Source: Pseudomonas yamanorum | GTDB taxonomy: Bacteria; Pseudomonadota; Gammaproteobacteria; Pseudomonadales; Pseudomonadaceae | Direction: 5' to 3' | Assembly: GCF_013386765.1 (NCBI RefSeq) | Contig: NZ_JACARE010000019.1 | Span: 131,755-195,754, forward strand | Length of the DNA: 64,000 bases | Shown here: positions 1 to 7,851 of the stretch, in pieces | Numbering within the stretch: position 1 is the first letter of the stretch | Layout: each line of letters begins with the position of its first letter | Position numbers and translations under genes: made by a program | The notes under the pieces: model-generated | What the model was told of the DNA's origin: nothing | Databases searched by the model: none | Seen by the model: only the letters and a program-made list of their open reading frames with translations

Positions 1-181
1 TAACGTCACCGGGGAGTGTTGATGGGGTTTGATCGGCATAGGTTGCGCTCTGCGTACCGTCCTGGGATGGCCAGTGTAGGTGGATTGGGGTGCGGTCACG
101 CTCCACTATTTTCTATCGTGGTCTGGCCCCGTTTTTTCCTCTGCGCTAACACACCGAACTTCAGGGAGGGTCCTGCCAGAA
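1..181. other. Window-edge intergenic stretch, no gene recognised
   Basis: I see no convincing coding frame, RNA gene or repeat in these bases. They lie downstream of the minus-strand PAAR operon, so they should hold its terminator, but no clear hairpin with a T-tract is visible. The window edge prevents judging whether another gene ends here. Confidence 0.4.
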
Positions 182-571
182 CTACCTAAACTCCAGCAGC
201 ATTGCCACCAGTACTACCCAGATTAACGAAGTGACGATCATCGCCGTAACGATTTTGAGGCGACGTTTCAGATAGGGTGGAAAACTCTCATGATCCATTG
301 GGTCCAAGTCGCCGAGACGGATGTATGATTTGGGCATCAAAATCATCCCGGCGATTTTTGACATCTCCAACAAGGACCAAATCAAACCTCGTTTACCCAG
401 GCTATCTCCCCAAATGTAAATGTAACGGCTGTTCTTCAAAGCCTCTTTTATGGCGCCCAGGTGACGATGGGTAAGGTACAGACTGAATGCAAGACCGGCG
501 GCTGCAAGCAGAGTTGGAGCACCTATAAAAATGATCGCTGCCCAGGGAGACCAAGAGTCGATACCGGTCAT
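182..571 (-). CDS. Small inner-membrane protein, candidate immunity protein of the PAAR effector
   Basis: A 129-residue protein with a strong hydrophobic segment near the N-terminus (about residues 10-33) and another at the C-terminus (about 108-126), with a basic, soluble-looking middle. I do not recognise the family. Its ATG overlaps the stop of the upstream PAAR-effector gene by four bases (ATGA), so the two are likely co-translated. A small multi-pass membrane protein directly after a PAAR protein with a glycine-rich hydrophobic C-terminus is the usual arrangement for the immunity partner of a membrane-active toxin. That role is inferred from position and topology only. Confidence 0.55.
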   Translation of the reverse strand: MTGIDSWSPWAAIIFIGAPTLLAAAGLAFSLYLTHRHLGAIKEALKNSRYIYIWGDSLGKRGLIWSLLEMSKIAGMILMPKSYIRLGDLDPMDHESFPPYLKRRLKIVTAMIVTSLIWVVLVAMLLEFR

Positions 572-1980
572 GGTTGAATAGCCTCATAAACTTTCTCCCC
601 CATATGTTCGCCAACCTTCTCGCCGACAGTTGTGCCCGCCCATGCGCCGGCCCCTACTATGGCTGCGACACAGACAACACCACCGATACCAGTAGAGGCG
701 CCAAGCACCACGCAAACCGGCCCCCCAGCGATGCTACTTACCCACCCACTCGCAGCGCCAAAAATAGTGGACAAGCCGAACTTCCCACCTTCAGTAAACT
801 TGATCTTCTCGCAAGCCGCCCCAGAATCCCCGCTACACACTTCCTGAATCGCCAACAACGAAGACACCCCACTAATACCAATCGCGATATACCCTCCCGC
901 CTTCATATACTTCGCCGCCCGACTCGTCGCCTCCACATGCGTGGCATACCCCGGAATCTGCCCCGGCCCACCGGCCTTATCCCAATGGTGCACCAGGCTT
1001 CGGCTGGATATCCCGAGCGCAGTTTTGAGCTTGGGATGATCGCCCAAGCTCGTTTGGCCCCGCAAACGTGTGGAGTTAAGCAAATGTGCATTCAACTGGC
1101 CCATCAGTCGCTTACGATCAGCGAAAAATTGCGGCGATTTAAGATGCCCATGCTGACGATAGCTCTCCTGATGCAGACGCTCCATGCCCTGGAGCGTGTC
1201 CCGTAAATTGCTCAGATGCGTTTCCATCACCACCGCGCTGACGCCCAGCCAGGTGGCGGCGGAGGTGGACCCGATATAGCTGGCAATTTCAGCACCGTAG
1301 CGAAATCGAAAATCCGCCTCTTCCGGCGTCAAGCCATCCAAAGACGCCTTGACCTGCTGAGCAGCCTCCATCAACTGCGCTTCCTGATAAGTACAGGACG
1401 TGTTTTTTGGATCGCTCAGCACGATCATCGAGCCGGCTTTAACATCGTTCAGGTCAGGGTTGAGCACCCAAAACTTGCTCAGCACCGTCAAATCGCGTTC
1501 GGGGAAAAGTAGGGCTTCCAGTGCTTGGCGGGTCATGCTTTGGGGCGCGACATAGAAGCCAGGCTCCTGAAGCTCCACACTATTGAATACTGGCGGGGCT
1601 GAATTACCCGAAAACGCCGATTGACGCGGCGCTACGGAAGGGCTGGCTAGCGTTGAATGGGCAGCTTCCGCCGTTCGCCTGCCCACTTGCGGTGCAGCGC
1701 TTTCGTTCCGGTATCTGGCTGTTAACTCCGTGGGAATCAGCCGGGCGTTACAGGGGCAGTCACTGCGGCTGTCCAGCGTGCCCGCCACCAGCCTGCCGTG
1801 GCTTTCAATATGCGAAATGCCACCGACAATCCGATACGTTTTCCCGTCCACTCCACACGTAACCCGGTCACCGGCACAGGCATGAAGCAGGCCCAATATG
1901 TTGACTCGGGGATCACCATCCAGAACCTCCCCGCCGCAGGTGGTTTTATTGCCTTTACCGATGAAAAAACCTTCGCTCAT
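568..1980 (-). CDS. PAAR-domain protein, candidate type VI secretion membrane-targeting effector
   Basis: A 470-residue protein. Residues 1 to about 85 have the PAAR pattern (GKGNKTTCGGEVLDG near the start, then short glycine-rich repeats), which caps the VgrG spike of type VI secretion systems. Residues about 150-190 include an FWVLNPDL...VKAG stretch reminiscent of a LysM-like fold. The C-terminal 110 residues are glycine/alanine-rich and hydrophobic with three membrane-like segments (around 375, 405 and 430), followed by a charged tail. That layout suggests a pore-forming or membrane-inserting toxin rather than an enzyme, and no catalytic motif was recognised. The gene overlaps its upstream and downstream neighbours by four bases each, making one operon. 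No vgrG or other T6SS gene is in the window, so this is an orphan effector cassette. Confidence 0.72.
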   Translation of the reverse strand: MSEGFFIGKGNKTTCGGEVLDGDPRVNILGLLHACAGDRVTCGVDGKTYRIVGGISHIESHGRLVAGTLDSRSDCPCNARLIPTELTARYRNESAAPQVGRRTAEAAHSTLASPSVAPRQSAFSGNSAPPVFNSVELQEPGFYVAPQSMTRQALEALLFPERDLTVLSKFWVLNPDLNDVKAGSMIVLSDPKNTSCTYQEAQLMEAAQQVKASLDGLTPEEADFRFRYGAEIASYIGSTSAATWLGVSAVVMETHLSNLRDTLQGMERLHQESYRQHGHLKSPQFFADRKRLMGQLNAHLLNSTRLRGQTSLGDHPKLKTALGISSRSLVHHWDKAGGPGQIPGYATHVEATSRAAKYMKAGGYIAIGISGVSSLLAIQEVCSGDSGAACEKIKFTEGGKFGLSTIFGAASGWVSSIAGGPVCVVLGASTGIGGVVCVAAIVGAGAWAGTTVGEKVGEHMGEKVYEAIQP

Positions 1981-2477
1981 TGATGTGTCTCCACGCGCTC
2001 GATAGCGGGCAGAAAATCCTCGGCCAGCAGCACGCCTTCACGGGCGATGAACACACAGCCACCTTGGGGCGTATTGATAATTTCGTCGCCATTGCTCAGA
2101 CGACTGCCGACCAGCGCAAAATGGCTATTGCCTTCCCCCGCCCCGGTCACGATTTGGGCCTTGCTGCCATCGGCATATACGGCGTAATCGCCCTTCTGCG
2201 CCGCGCGCACTTGCTGGCCGTTATCCAACTTGAATTCCATGGGGGTAGTCGCTTGTTGAATCACACCGCCGTTACGGGTTTGGCTGCCCTCGGCTGCTAC
2301 GCGGTAAATAGCAACTGGAGGGTGAGCTTTGATGTAAGCCTGCCGCTGATTAACGACCGCCAAGGCGTCTTCATGGAAGTCTGCAAGCTGTTGCTCGGTA
2401 AAGTGCGATTTGTCGAGGGTCTGGAGAAATTCTAGGGACACTTCATTGGTATATAGGCGAGGCGCTGCGTGTTCCAT
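1977..2477 (-). CDS. Unknown protein encoded before the PAAR effector, possible chaperone or accessory protein
   Basis: A 166-residue protein, first gene of the three-gene PAAR operon. The first 60 residues look helical and polar. The second half is a compact beta-rich unit with a QKGDYAVYADGSKAQIV stretch and a glycine-punctuated pattern loosely like the PAAR protein's own repeats. There is no signal peptide and no membrane segment. Its stop overlaps the PAAR start (ATGA), so the two are probably made together. Effector-specific loading chaperones commonly sit at this place, but I do not recognise a known adaptor family here. The function is unknown. Confidence 0.6.
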   Translation of the reverse strand: MEHAAPRLYTNEVSLEFLQTLDKSHFTEQQLADFHEDALAVVNQRQAYIKAHPPVAIYRVAAEGSQTRNGGVIQQATTPMEFKLDNGQQVRAAQKGDYAVYADGSKAQIVTGAGEGNSHFALVGSRLSNGDEIINTPQGGCVFIAREGVLLAEDFLPAIERVETHQ

Positions 2478-3067
2478 TGTGCTGTCCTTTTCTGGCGCCC
2501 AAGCAGGCGATTGCGCCTGAATGGCGCGCCAGAGATGCTGCTGGACCGCCCAAACCCTGACAACTGTCCGTTCGGCCAGGTTCTACAAAAAACGAATCGT
2601 CAGACGCGCCATCCGGAAAAACCTGTGGGAAAGTCATCTGTCGCCCCGTTTTCTAACGCAATTCTGTCGAATGCTTGGGTGCGTATGAGTTACCCGACGA
2701 TGCGTCGGCTGGGGGCGCAGGGGTGCTCGCGGAGGCGGTGGATCAGTGACGAATTTGCTGACTGATACACCGCCTTCGCGGGCAAGCCCGCTCCCACATT
2801 TTTGACCGCGTTTCGGCAGCTTTCAGTTCGGCCGGATGAAGTGACCAGTGCAGCCGGCGGGGTCTGGAAGGCGCGCGCCGGGTTTAAATCATTTCACCCC
2901 TGGCCAGGTACGCCGAGGCTGTTCGTCCCCAGGACTTGGCCCAATTCCTGCCTCCCCTACCCCATCAAGTCGTTACTGACTACGCGGACGACTCTTTTGA
3001 GCCCCGCCGCCCAACCTCCTTCCCCCGATAATCAAGCATCCCCCTACCACCGCCGAGGCCTTCCCCC
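2478..3067. other. Long intergenic region between the PAAR operon and an MHS transporter
   Basis: About 590 bases between divergently oriented genes. No ORF in it looks real. It holds the promoter of the PAAR operon (a GGACAG motif lies just before its first ATG) and a REP-like repeat block at 2733-2798. The rest, including the stretch before the transporter start, shows nothing I can name. Confidence 0.5.
2733..2798. repeat. REP-like inverted repeat block
   Basis: Bases 2733-2747 and 2761-2775 are inverted copies of one 15-base arm with a single mismatch, separated by a 13-base loop. The second arm runs directly into CGCCTTCGCGGGCAAGCCCG and CTCCCACA, the typical core of fluorescens-group intergenic REP sequences, ending in a short T-run. 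It may act as a terminator or mRNA-stabilising hairpin. Confidence 0.65.
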
Positions 3068-4405
3068 ATGACGAGCCCATCCACCGAACAGGTCAGCCCC
3101 CAAACCCTGCGAAGAGTGATCATCGCCGCCGGCATCGGTAACTTCGTGGAGTGGTTCGACTTTGCCGTCTACGGCTTTCTGGCCACCACCATCGCCCAGC
3201 AATTCTTCCCCAGCGGCGACGCCAGCGCGGCGCTGCTGAAGACCTTCGCGGTGTTTGCCGTGGCCTTTGCCTTCCGGCCCCTGGGCGGGATTTTCTTCGG
3301 CATGCTCGGCGACCGCATCGGGCGCAAACGCACGCTGGCCATGACAATTTTGCTGATGGCCGGCGCCACCACGCTGATCGGCCTGCTGCCCACCTACGCC
3401 GCCATCGGCGTAGCGGCGCCGATTCTGTTGTCGCTGATCCGCTGCGCCCAGGGCTTCTCCGCCGGCGGCGAATATGCCGGGGCCTGTGCCTATCTGATGG
3501 AGCATGCGCCGAGTGACAAGCGCGCGTGGTACGGCAGCTTTGTGCCGGTGTCTACGTTTTCTGCATTCGCGGCGGCGGCCGTGGTGGCGTATGCGCTGGA
3601 AGCTTCGTTGTCCACCGAGGCGATGGGCAGTTGGGGCTGGCGCTTGCCGTTCCTGATCGCTGCGCCGCTGGGGCTGGTGGGGCTTTACCTGCGCTGGAAG
3701 CTGGATGAGACGCCGGCGTTCCAGGCGGTGAAGCAAGAGCATGCGGTCGCTCACTCGCCGCTCAAGGAAACCCTGCGCAACCATGGTGCGGCGATCTGCT
3801 GCCTGGGCGCTTTTGTGTCGCTCACGGCGCTGTCGTTTTATATGTTCACCACCTACTTCGCGACGTATCTGCAGGTGGCGGGTGGGCTGAGCCGGGCGAT
3901 GGCGTTGCTGGTGTCGCTGATCGCGCTGATTTTTGCGGCGGCGATCTGCCCGCTGGCGGGGTTGTATTCGGATCGGGTGGGGCGTCGGGTTACGGTGATG
4001 ACGGCGTGTGTGTTGTTGATGGTGGTGGTGTATCCGTCGTTCCTGATGGCCAGTTCCGGCTCGTTCGCGGCGTCGGTGGTCGGGGTGATATTGTTGGCGG
4101 TGGGCGCGGTGTTGTGCGGGGTGGTGACGGCGGCGTTGCTGTCGGAGACCTTTCCGACTCGCACGCGCTATACCGCTTCGGCGATTACTTACAACATGGC
4201 TTATACGATCTTCGGGGGTACGGCACCGTTGATGGCGACGTGGTTGATCAGTACCACGGGCAGCAACCTGTCACCGGCGTTTTACCTGATTGCCGTGGCG
4301 GTGCTGGCGTTGGCGGGTGGGTTGGCGTTGCCGGAGACGTCGCGGATTTCGCTGCATGACGTGGGCTCGGAGGAAAAAGGCGCGGCGGCGGTGTTGTCGC
4401 GTTAA
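3068..4405 (+). CDS. MFS transporter of the metabolite:H+ symporter (MHS) family
   Basis: A 445-residue, 12-helix inner-membrane carrier. The N-terminal GNFVEWFDFAVYGFLA motif, the RPLGGIFFGMLGDRIGRK loop between helices 2 and 3, and the QGFSAGGEYAGA motif are hallmarks of the MHS group (KgtP, ShiA, ProP, citrate permeases). These couple uptake of organic acids or zwitterions to protons. The substrate cannot be read from sequence. A GAGG motif lies about nine bases before the ATG. The gene stands alone: a REP block lies upstream and a REPIN immediately downstream. It is shorter than ProP (23346-24848) and lacks the C-terminal coiled coil, so it is not an osmosensor of that type. Confidence 0.88.
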   Translation: MTSPSTEQVSPQTLRRVIIAAGIGNFVEWFDFAVYGFLATTIAQQFFPSGDASAALLKTFAVFAVAFAFRPLGGIFFGMLGDRIGRKRTLAMTILLMAGATTLIGLLPTYAAIGVAAPILLSLIRCAQGFSAGGEYAGACAYLMEHAPSDKRAWYGSFVPVSTFSAFAAAAVVAYALEASLSTEAMGSWGWRLPFLIAAPLGLVGLYLRWKLDETPAFQAVKQEHAVAHSPLKETLRNHGAAICCLGAFVSLTALSFYMFTTYFATYLQVAGGLSRAMALLVSLIALIFAAAICPLAGLYSDRVGRRVTVMTACVLLMVVVYPSFLMASSGSFAASVVGVILLAVGAVLCGVVTAALLSETFPTRTRYTASAITYNMAYTIFGGTAPLMATWLISTTGSNLSPAFYLIAVAVLALAGGLALPETSRISLHDVGSEEKGAAAVLSR

Positions 4406-4435
4406 GCGAACACAATCCCCACTACAACAAAGATC

Positions 4436-4528
4436 CAATGTGGGAGCTGGCTTGCCTGCGATGCACACACCTCGGTGTATCAGTTACACCGAGTTGATGC
4501 TATCGCAGGCAAGCCAGCTCCCACATTG
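4436..4528. repeat. REPIN (paired inverted REP sequences)
   Basis: Two perfect inverted 27-base arms (4436-4462 and 4502-4528) with the core TGGGAGCTGGCTTGCCTGCG enclose a second small hairpin (CTCGGTGT at 4471-4478 with ACACCGAG at 4486-4493). This is the standard REP doublet of the fluorescens group, placed just after the MHS transporter gene. Confidence 0.9.
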
Positions 4529-4625
4529 AACTCTCGTGGTTTATGAGATCTCCATTCCTCGGCTGAGCAGTGTGAGTAAACGCGGGTATGATCCAGGCTG
4601 ACCCGGCCCGATTGGACCCACCCTC

Positions 4626-5078
4626 ATGCCCGCCTCTCAAACCCGCCCTACTCCCGCGCCACTCCTCAAGCCCGATGAAACCGTGGTGTTGTTCGACGGT
4701 GTGTGCAAGCTGTGCAACGGCTGGGCAAGGTTCCTGATTCGCCATGACCGCGACCACCGCGTGCGGTTGGCGGCGGTGCAGTCGCCCGAAGGTCAGGCGC
4801 TATTGGCCTGGGCCGGGCTGCCGCTGGATCAGTTCGACACCCTCTTGGTGATCCGCGACCGGCACTATTGGGAGCGTTCGGAGGCGGTGTTCGAAATCAT
4901 CGCGCAACTGCCGGCGCGCTGGCGCCCATTGCTGGTGCTGCGCGCCATCCCGCGTGTCCTTCGGGACTGGGCGTACGACCGCATCGCGCGCAATCGCTAT
5001 CGGCTCTTCGGAAAGTACGACACCTGCCTGTTGCCGGATCCCGATCATGAACAGCGCTTTTTGAAGGCCCAGCCATGA
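4626..5078 (+). CDS. Thiol-disulfide oxidoreductase-like DCC family protein (DUF393)
   Basis: A 150-residue cytoplasmic protein. The motif VVLFDGVCKLCNGW near residue 22 has the D-x-x-C-x-x-C signature that names the DCC family, which is predicted to have a thioredoxin-like fold and a redox-active cysteine pair. The length fits the family. Its stop overlaps the next start by four bases, so it is translationally coupled to a DoxX-like membrane protein, a common pairing. The physiological partner is not known. Confidence 0.85.
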   Translation: MPASQTRPTPAPLLKPDETVVLFDGVCKLCNGWARFLIRHDRDHRVRLAAVQSPEGQALLAWAGLPLDQFDTLLVIRDRHYWERSEAVFEIIAQLPARWRPLLVLRAIPRVLRDWAYDRIARNRYRLFGKYDTCLLPDPDHEQRFLKAQP

Positions 5079-5449
5079 ACGCCCTGGTGCGCATCAACTG
5101 GATCGCCCGGGGCGGCCTGGCGTTCATGTTTGCCTACCATGGGCTGGTGCCGAAGCTGCTATGGCTGAGCCAGGGCGAGCGGGCGATGATCCAGGCGCAC
5201 GGGATCGAGCAGGTGCAGCTGTTCGCCACGCTGGCAGGTGCTGGGGAGATGGTGTTGGCGTTATGGATACTGCTTTCACCGCGCAGCGCCTGGCCGATTG
5301 CGGTGGCTGCGATTGCGCTGGCGGGGCTGCTGGTGGATGTGGCGGTGTTCAGCCCGGGGATGCTCAGGGAGGCGTTTAATCCGGTGTCGCTGAATGTGGC
5401 GGGGTTGGCGTTGTGTGGGGTGGCGTGGAATACCAGGGCTGGAACGTAA
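5075..5449 (+). CDS. DoxX-like small membrane protein
   Basis: A 124-residue protein with four hydrophobic segments and an N-terminal RGGLAFMFAYHGLVPKLL pattern typical of DoxX-like family proteins, which are small quinone-pathway-related or redox-associated membrane proteins. It starts inside the stop codon of the DCC gene (ATGA), so the two form an operon. It runs towards the DUF2269 gene on the opposite strand, with only 15 bases between the stops. Confidence 0.78.
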   Translation: MNALVRINWIARGGLAFMFAYHGLVPKLLWLSQGERAMIQAHGIEQVQLFATLAGAGEMVLALWILLSPRSAWPIAVAAIALAGLLVDVAVFSPGMLREAFNPVSLNVAGLALCGVAWNTRAGT

Positions 5450-5464
5450 TCTTATCCAGCCCTT

Positions 5465-5956
5465 CTATACCAGCAGCCCAACCAACTGCCACGGCGTCAT
5501 CTTCGTCACCATGATCATCACGATCACAAACATCCCCAAGAACCCGAAAACACCCATCCAGAACCATTTGCGGTAAACACCGGCGTATCCATCATCAAGC
5601 GCCCTGCCCGTCTCAACCGCACTCAACGCCATCTGCTGCAAACGCTTCTGCAACACCAGCACCGGCAGCCACAGCGCCCCCACGCACAGGAAGATGATCA
5701 GCGAGGTCAGCACCCATTCCGTGGTCAATGGCAGCCCGGCAAGCCTGATCAACAGGAAGCCCGTGATGATCTGGATAAAACCCGCCGGCGTGGTAATCCA
5801 GGTATCGAACCGCACCACCATCCGCGCCACATGGGCGATCACCTGCGGGTTGGCCGTACGGCTCGCGGCGATCAGGTACAGGTACGAGCCCATGCCGAAA
5901 CCGAACAGAAAAATCGCCGCGAGGATGTGAATGTACTTCAGGCCCAGATAGAGCAT
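5465..5956 (-). CDS. DUF2269 family membrane protein
   Basis: A 163-residue protein with four predicted membrane helices. The N-terminal KYIHILAAIFLFGFGMG segment with its embedded histidine is typical of DUF2269 proteins. The function is unknown; a heme or quinone role has been suggested for related small membrane proteins, but nothing here proves it. It lies three bases downstream of the saccharopine-dehydrogenase-like gene and is probably translated from the same mRNA. Confidence 0.8.
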   Translation of the reverse strand: MLYLGLKYIHILAAIFLFGFGMGSYLYLIAASRTANPQVIAHVARMVVRFDTWITTPAGFIQIITGFLLIRLAGLPLTTEWVLTSLIIFLCVGALWLPVLVLQKRLQQMALSAVETGRALDDGYAGVYRKWFWMGVFGFLGMFVIVMIMVTKMTPWQLVGLLV

Positions 5957-5959
5957 GGG

Positions 5960-7087
5960 TCAGCCCTGCCCGTCGGAGAACTGCACGCTCAGGCTAAGGT
6001 TCGCCGGGTCGTTGATGGCGCCCATGTATTCGTCGACGGTGATTTCACCCACGCATGGCCGCGCGCCGGGTTCTGGCACGTAGCCTTGGGCAATTTTGAT
6101 GGCGAGGGCCACGGCGGCGCAGCTGGGGATTTCCGGGCCTTTGTCATTCAGGGCCGTGAGTTGCACCGCCAGGGACAGCGGTTGCCCGTCTGTGCCGAGG
6201 CCGTGTACGTCGATGTACATCGCGCTTTTGCCATCGCCGAAGCGCTCGAACCAGGTGCCCAGCCGGTGCAACCGTGCGGCCCAGGCGACGTGGTCGCGTA
6301 CGATTCCCATGCGCAGCGCCTGGGCCAGCAGGCCGTTGGCGACACCGCCCAGCTTGAGCCCCGCGCCGGCCTTGAAGCTCAGGGTGTGGGCACCGTAGCG
6401 GCTGGCGAAAATGCCCATGTCGGGCACGTCCACGTTAGCCAGGACTCGTGTGCCAAGCTGGGGCATCTTGCGCAGCGTCAGGTCCTGCCAGCCCAGCACT
6501 TCATGCACCTGGCCATTGCGCAGTTGCTTGATCGGTTTGCCCGCGTAGGCCAGCACGCCTTCGACGGTCGAGAGGCCCGGCATCTTGGCGGAAGAGGAAA
6601 TTCCATGCGCGATCGAGTCGATGCGCGTGAAGCGATAGCGGTACTGGTCGATGATCGCAGACGACAGCGTCGGTACCGAGCTGCAGCCACTGAGAATAGC
6701 CACGCCCGCCAGTTTGGCCTGTGCATCCAGCACGCCCACACCGTTGACGAAGGTGCGGCAGTCGGACAGGTCGCAGTAGTTCACGCCTGCGTCGATGCAG
6801 CTCTGGGCGACGGCATAGGATTGCCCCTGGAACGGGCCGCCGGTGTGGATCACCAGCTGGATGTTCATCGACGGCAAAACAGCGGCGAACCCGGCGCCCA
6901 TGGCATCGCCGCACCAGCCTTCGCAGCCTGCGGGCGAGTGGTTTTTCAACTCATCGACTTTGCGCTGCAACTTGTGTGGGTCGCGGCCCGAGACCACCAG
7001 TTCGATGCCCGGCGCCAGCGCCAAGTGCCGGCACACGATGCTGCCGAAGTTGCCGTAGCCACCGACCACCATCACCCTGAGTGTCAT
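5960..7087 (-). CDS. Saccharopine dehydrogenase-like NAD(P)-binding protein
   Basis: A protein of about 375 residues with an N-terminal Rossmann motif VMVVGGYGNFGSIVCRHL and, further on, the HTGGPFQGQ and DLSD...FV motifs of the saccharopine dehydrogenase NADP-binding family. Members are mostly uncharacterised oxidoreductases. I chose the ATG at 7087, nine codons inside the longest frame, because an AGGGAAG motif lies a few bases before it and the Rossmann strand begins immediately after. It is co-oriented with the DUF2867 gene upstream and DUF2269 downstream, so a three-gene operon is likely. Confidence 0.82.
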   Translation of the reverse strand: MTLRVMVVGGYGNFGSIVCRHLALAPGIELVVSGRDPHKLQRKVDELKNHSPAGCEGWCGDAMGAGFAAVLPSMNIQLVIHTGGPFQGQSYAVAQSCIDAGVNYCDLSDCRTFVNGVGVLDAQAKLAGVAILSGCSSVPTLSSAIIDQYRYRFTRIDSIAHGISSSAKMPGLSTVEGVLAYAGKPIKQLRNGQVHEVLGWQDLTLRKMPQLGTRVLANVDVPDMGIFASRYGAHTLSFKAGAGLKLGGVANGLLAQALRMGIVRDHVAWAARLHRLGTWFERFGDGKSAMYIDVHGLGTDGQPLSLAVQLTALNDKGPEIPSCAAVALAIKIAQGYVPEPGARPCVGEITVDEYMGAINDPANLSLSVQFSDGQG

Positions 7088-7159
7088 TCCATTCTTCCCT
7101 AAACAATCGATCATGCGCCGAGTCTGAAGCAGACTGGCGCCATAGGCGGCTGAATGCCC

Positions 7160-7660
7160 CTACCCGCCAGGCGTTGCGGCCCGGTCTTCCAGCTTTCGCC
7201 TCAGCCGCTTCAGGTGATGATTGACGATCAGCTTGTGCGCCGGCCCGACCGGCAGCATGTAGAGGCGCCCGTAGGTGTTATGGGTGACAACCGATGCGGT
7301 GATCGTCAGCACGCGCTCGGCGATCGCAAGACAGATCATCACGTCCAGGTGTCGGTCACGCTCGGTCAGCACCAACATGTCGCGGGCACAGTGCTCCACC
7401 AGGAAGAAGTCCAGCCGGTCACCCACCTGCACCGTCTCGCGCCGGGTGCCGGAGAACCCGCCGATGCGCTTCACGCCAAACATCGAGGAAATCCCGTCCC
7501 TGATTCGGAACGCCTGGCGCAAGAACGGCCCCGGTTCGCCGGTCATGATGTTCCAGGCCTCCAGCGCGGTGATGTCAGCTGGCAGCGGTACCGACCGGGT
7601 GTCGTAGTAATCAAGTTCGGACGGTGCGCGCAGCGTGTGAACAACATGGGTAATCGCCAA
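7160..7660 (-). CDS. DUF2867 family protein
   Basis: A 166-residue soluble protein matching the DUF2867 pattern: an early PLPADITALEAWN stretch, then FRIRDGIS, DFFLVEHC and a C-terminal LPVGPAHKLIVNHHLKRL. No catalytic role is established. DUF2867 domains are often found next to, or fused with, NAD-dependent epimerase/saccharopine-dehydrogenase-like domains, which agrees with the gene immediately downstream. It is the first gene of the minus-strand trio ending at 5465. Confidence 0.75.
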   Translation of the reverse strand: MAITHVVHTLRAPSELDYYDTRSVPLPADITALEAWNIMTGEPGPFLRQAFRIRDGISSMFGVKRIGGFSGTRRETVQVGDRLDFFLVEHCARDMLVLTERDRHLDVMICLAIAERVLTITASVVTHNTYGRLYMLPVGPAHKLIVNHHLKRLRRKLEDRAATPGG

Positions 7661-7683
7661 TAGTCTCTTCCCTGTTCGCTCGG

Positions 7684-7788
7684 CTAGAGCGGTTGGCCTG
7701 CATCAATACGATTCCCGTCCAGGTCTTCGAACACAGGTGAAATCGGCGGCAGGACGGCGCCGGCGAGGCAGAGGTTATTTTGCGTGAA
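7684..7788 (-). pseudogene. C-terminal remnant of a VOC/glyoxalase-family gene
   Basis: Read on the minus strand, this stretch encodes an open tail with PVFEDLDGNRIDAGQPL followed by a stop. The F-x-D-x-D-G-N-R-I pattern is the signature of the last metal-ligand strand of glyoxalase/VOC domains. Nothing upstream continues the domain: a terminator-like hairpin and the end of an MFS gene follow. I read it as a decayed fragment. A chance match in a GC-rich intergenic region cannot be excluded. Confidence 0.45.
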
Positions 7789-7799
7789 GGCTGAAGTAA

Positions 7800-7843
7800 A
7801 GAGAGGAAAGGCTTGCCGTGTTTCGGGAGTGGCTTTCCTCTCT
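7800..7843. terminator. Terminator hairpin after the MFS gene
   Basis: A perfect 11-base inverted repeat (AGAGAGGAAAG at 7800-7810 and CTTTCCTCTCT at 7833-7843) lies nine bases past the stop of the minus-strand MFS gene. Short T-rich runs lie on both sides, so it could work in either direction. Confidence 0.65.
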
Positions 7844-7851
7844 AACGTTTT

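Noticed and set aside
1..181. Possible upstream region of a transposase-like gene at the left edge
   Set aside because: A short stretch only vaguely resembled such a leader, and no coding frame or terminal repeat supports it.
5831..7102. A 423-residue plus-strand frame over the saccharopine-dehydrogenase-like gene
   Set aside because: It is antisense to a Rossmann-fold gene and has no motif.
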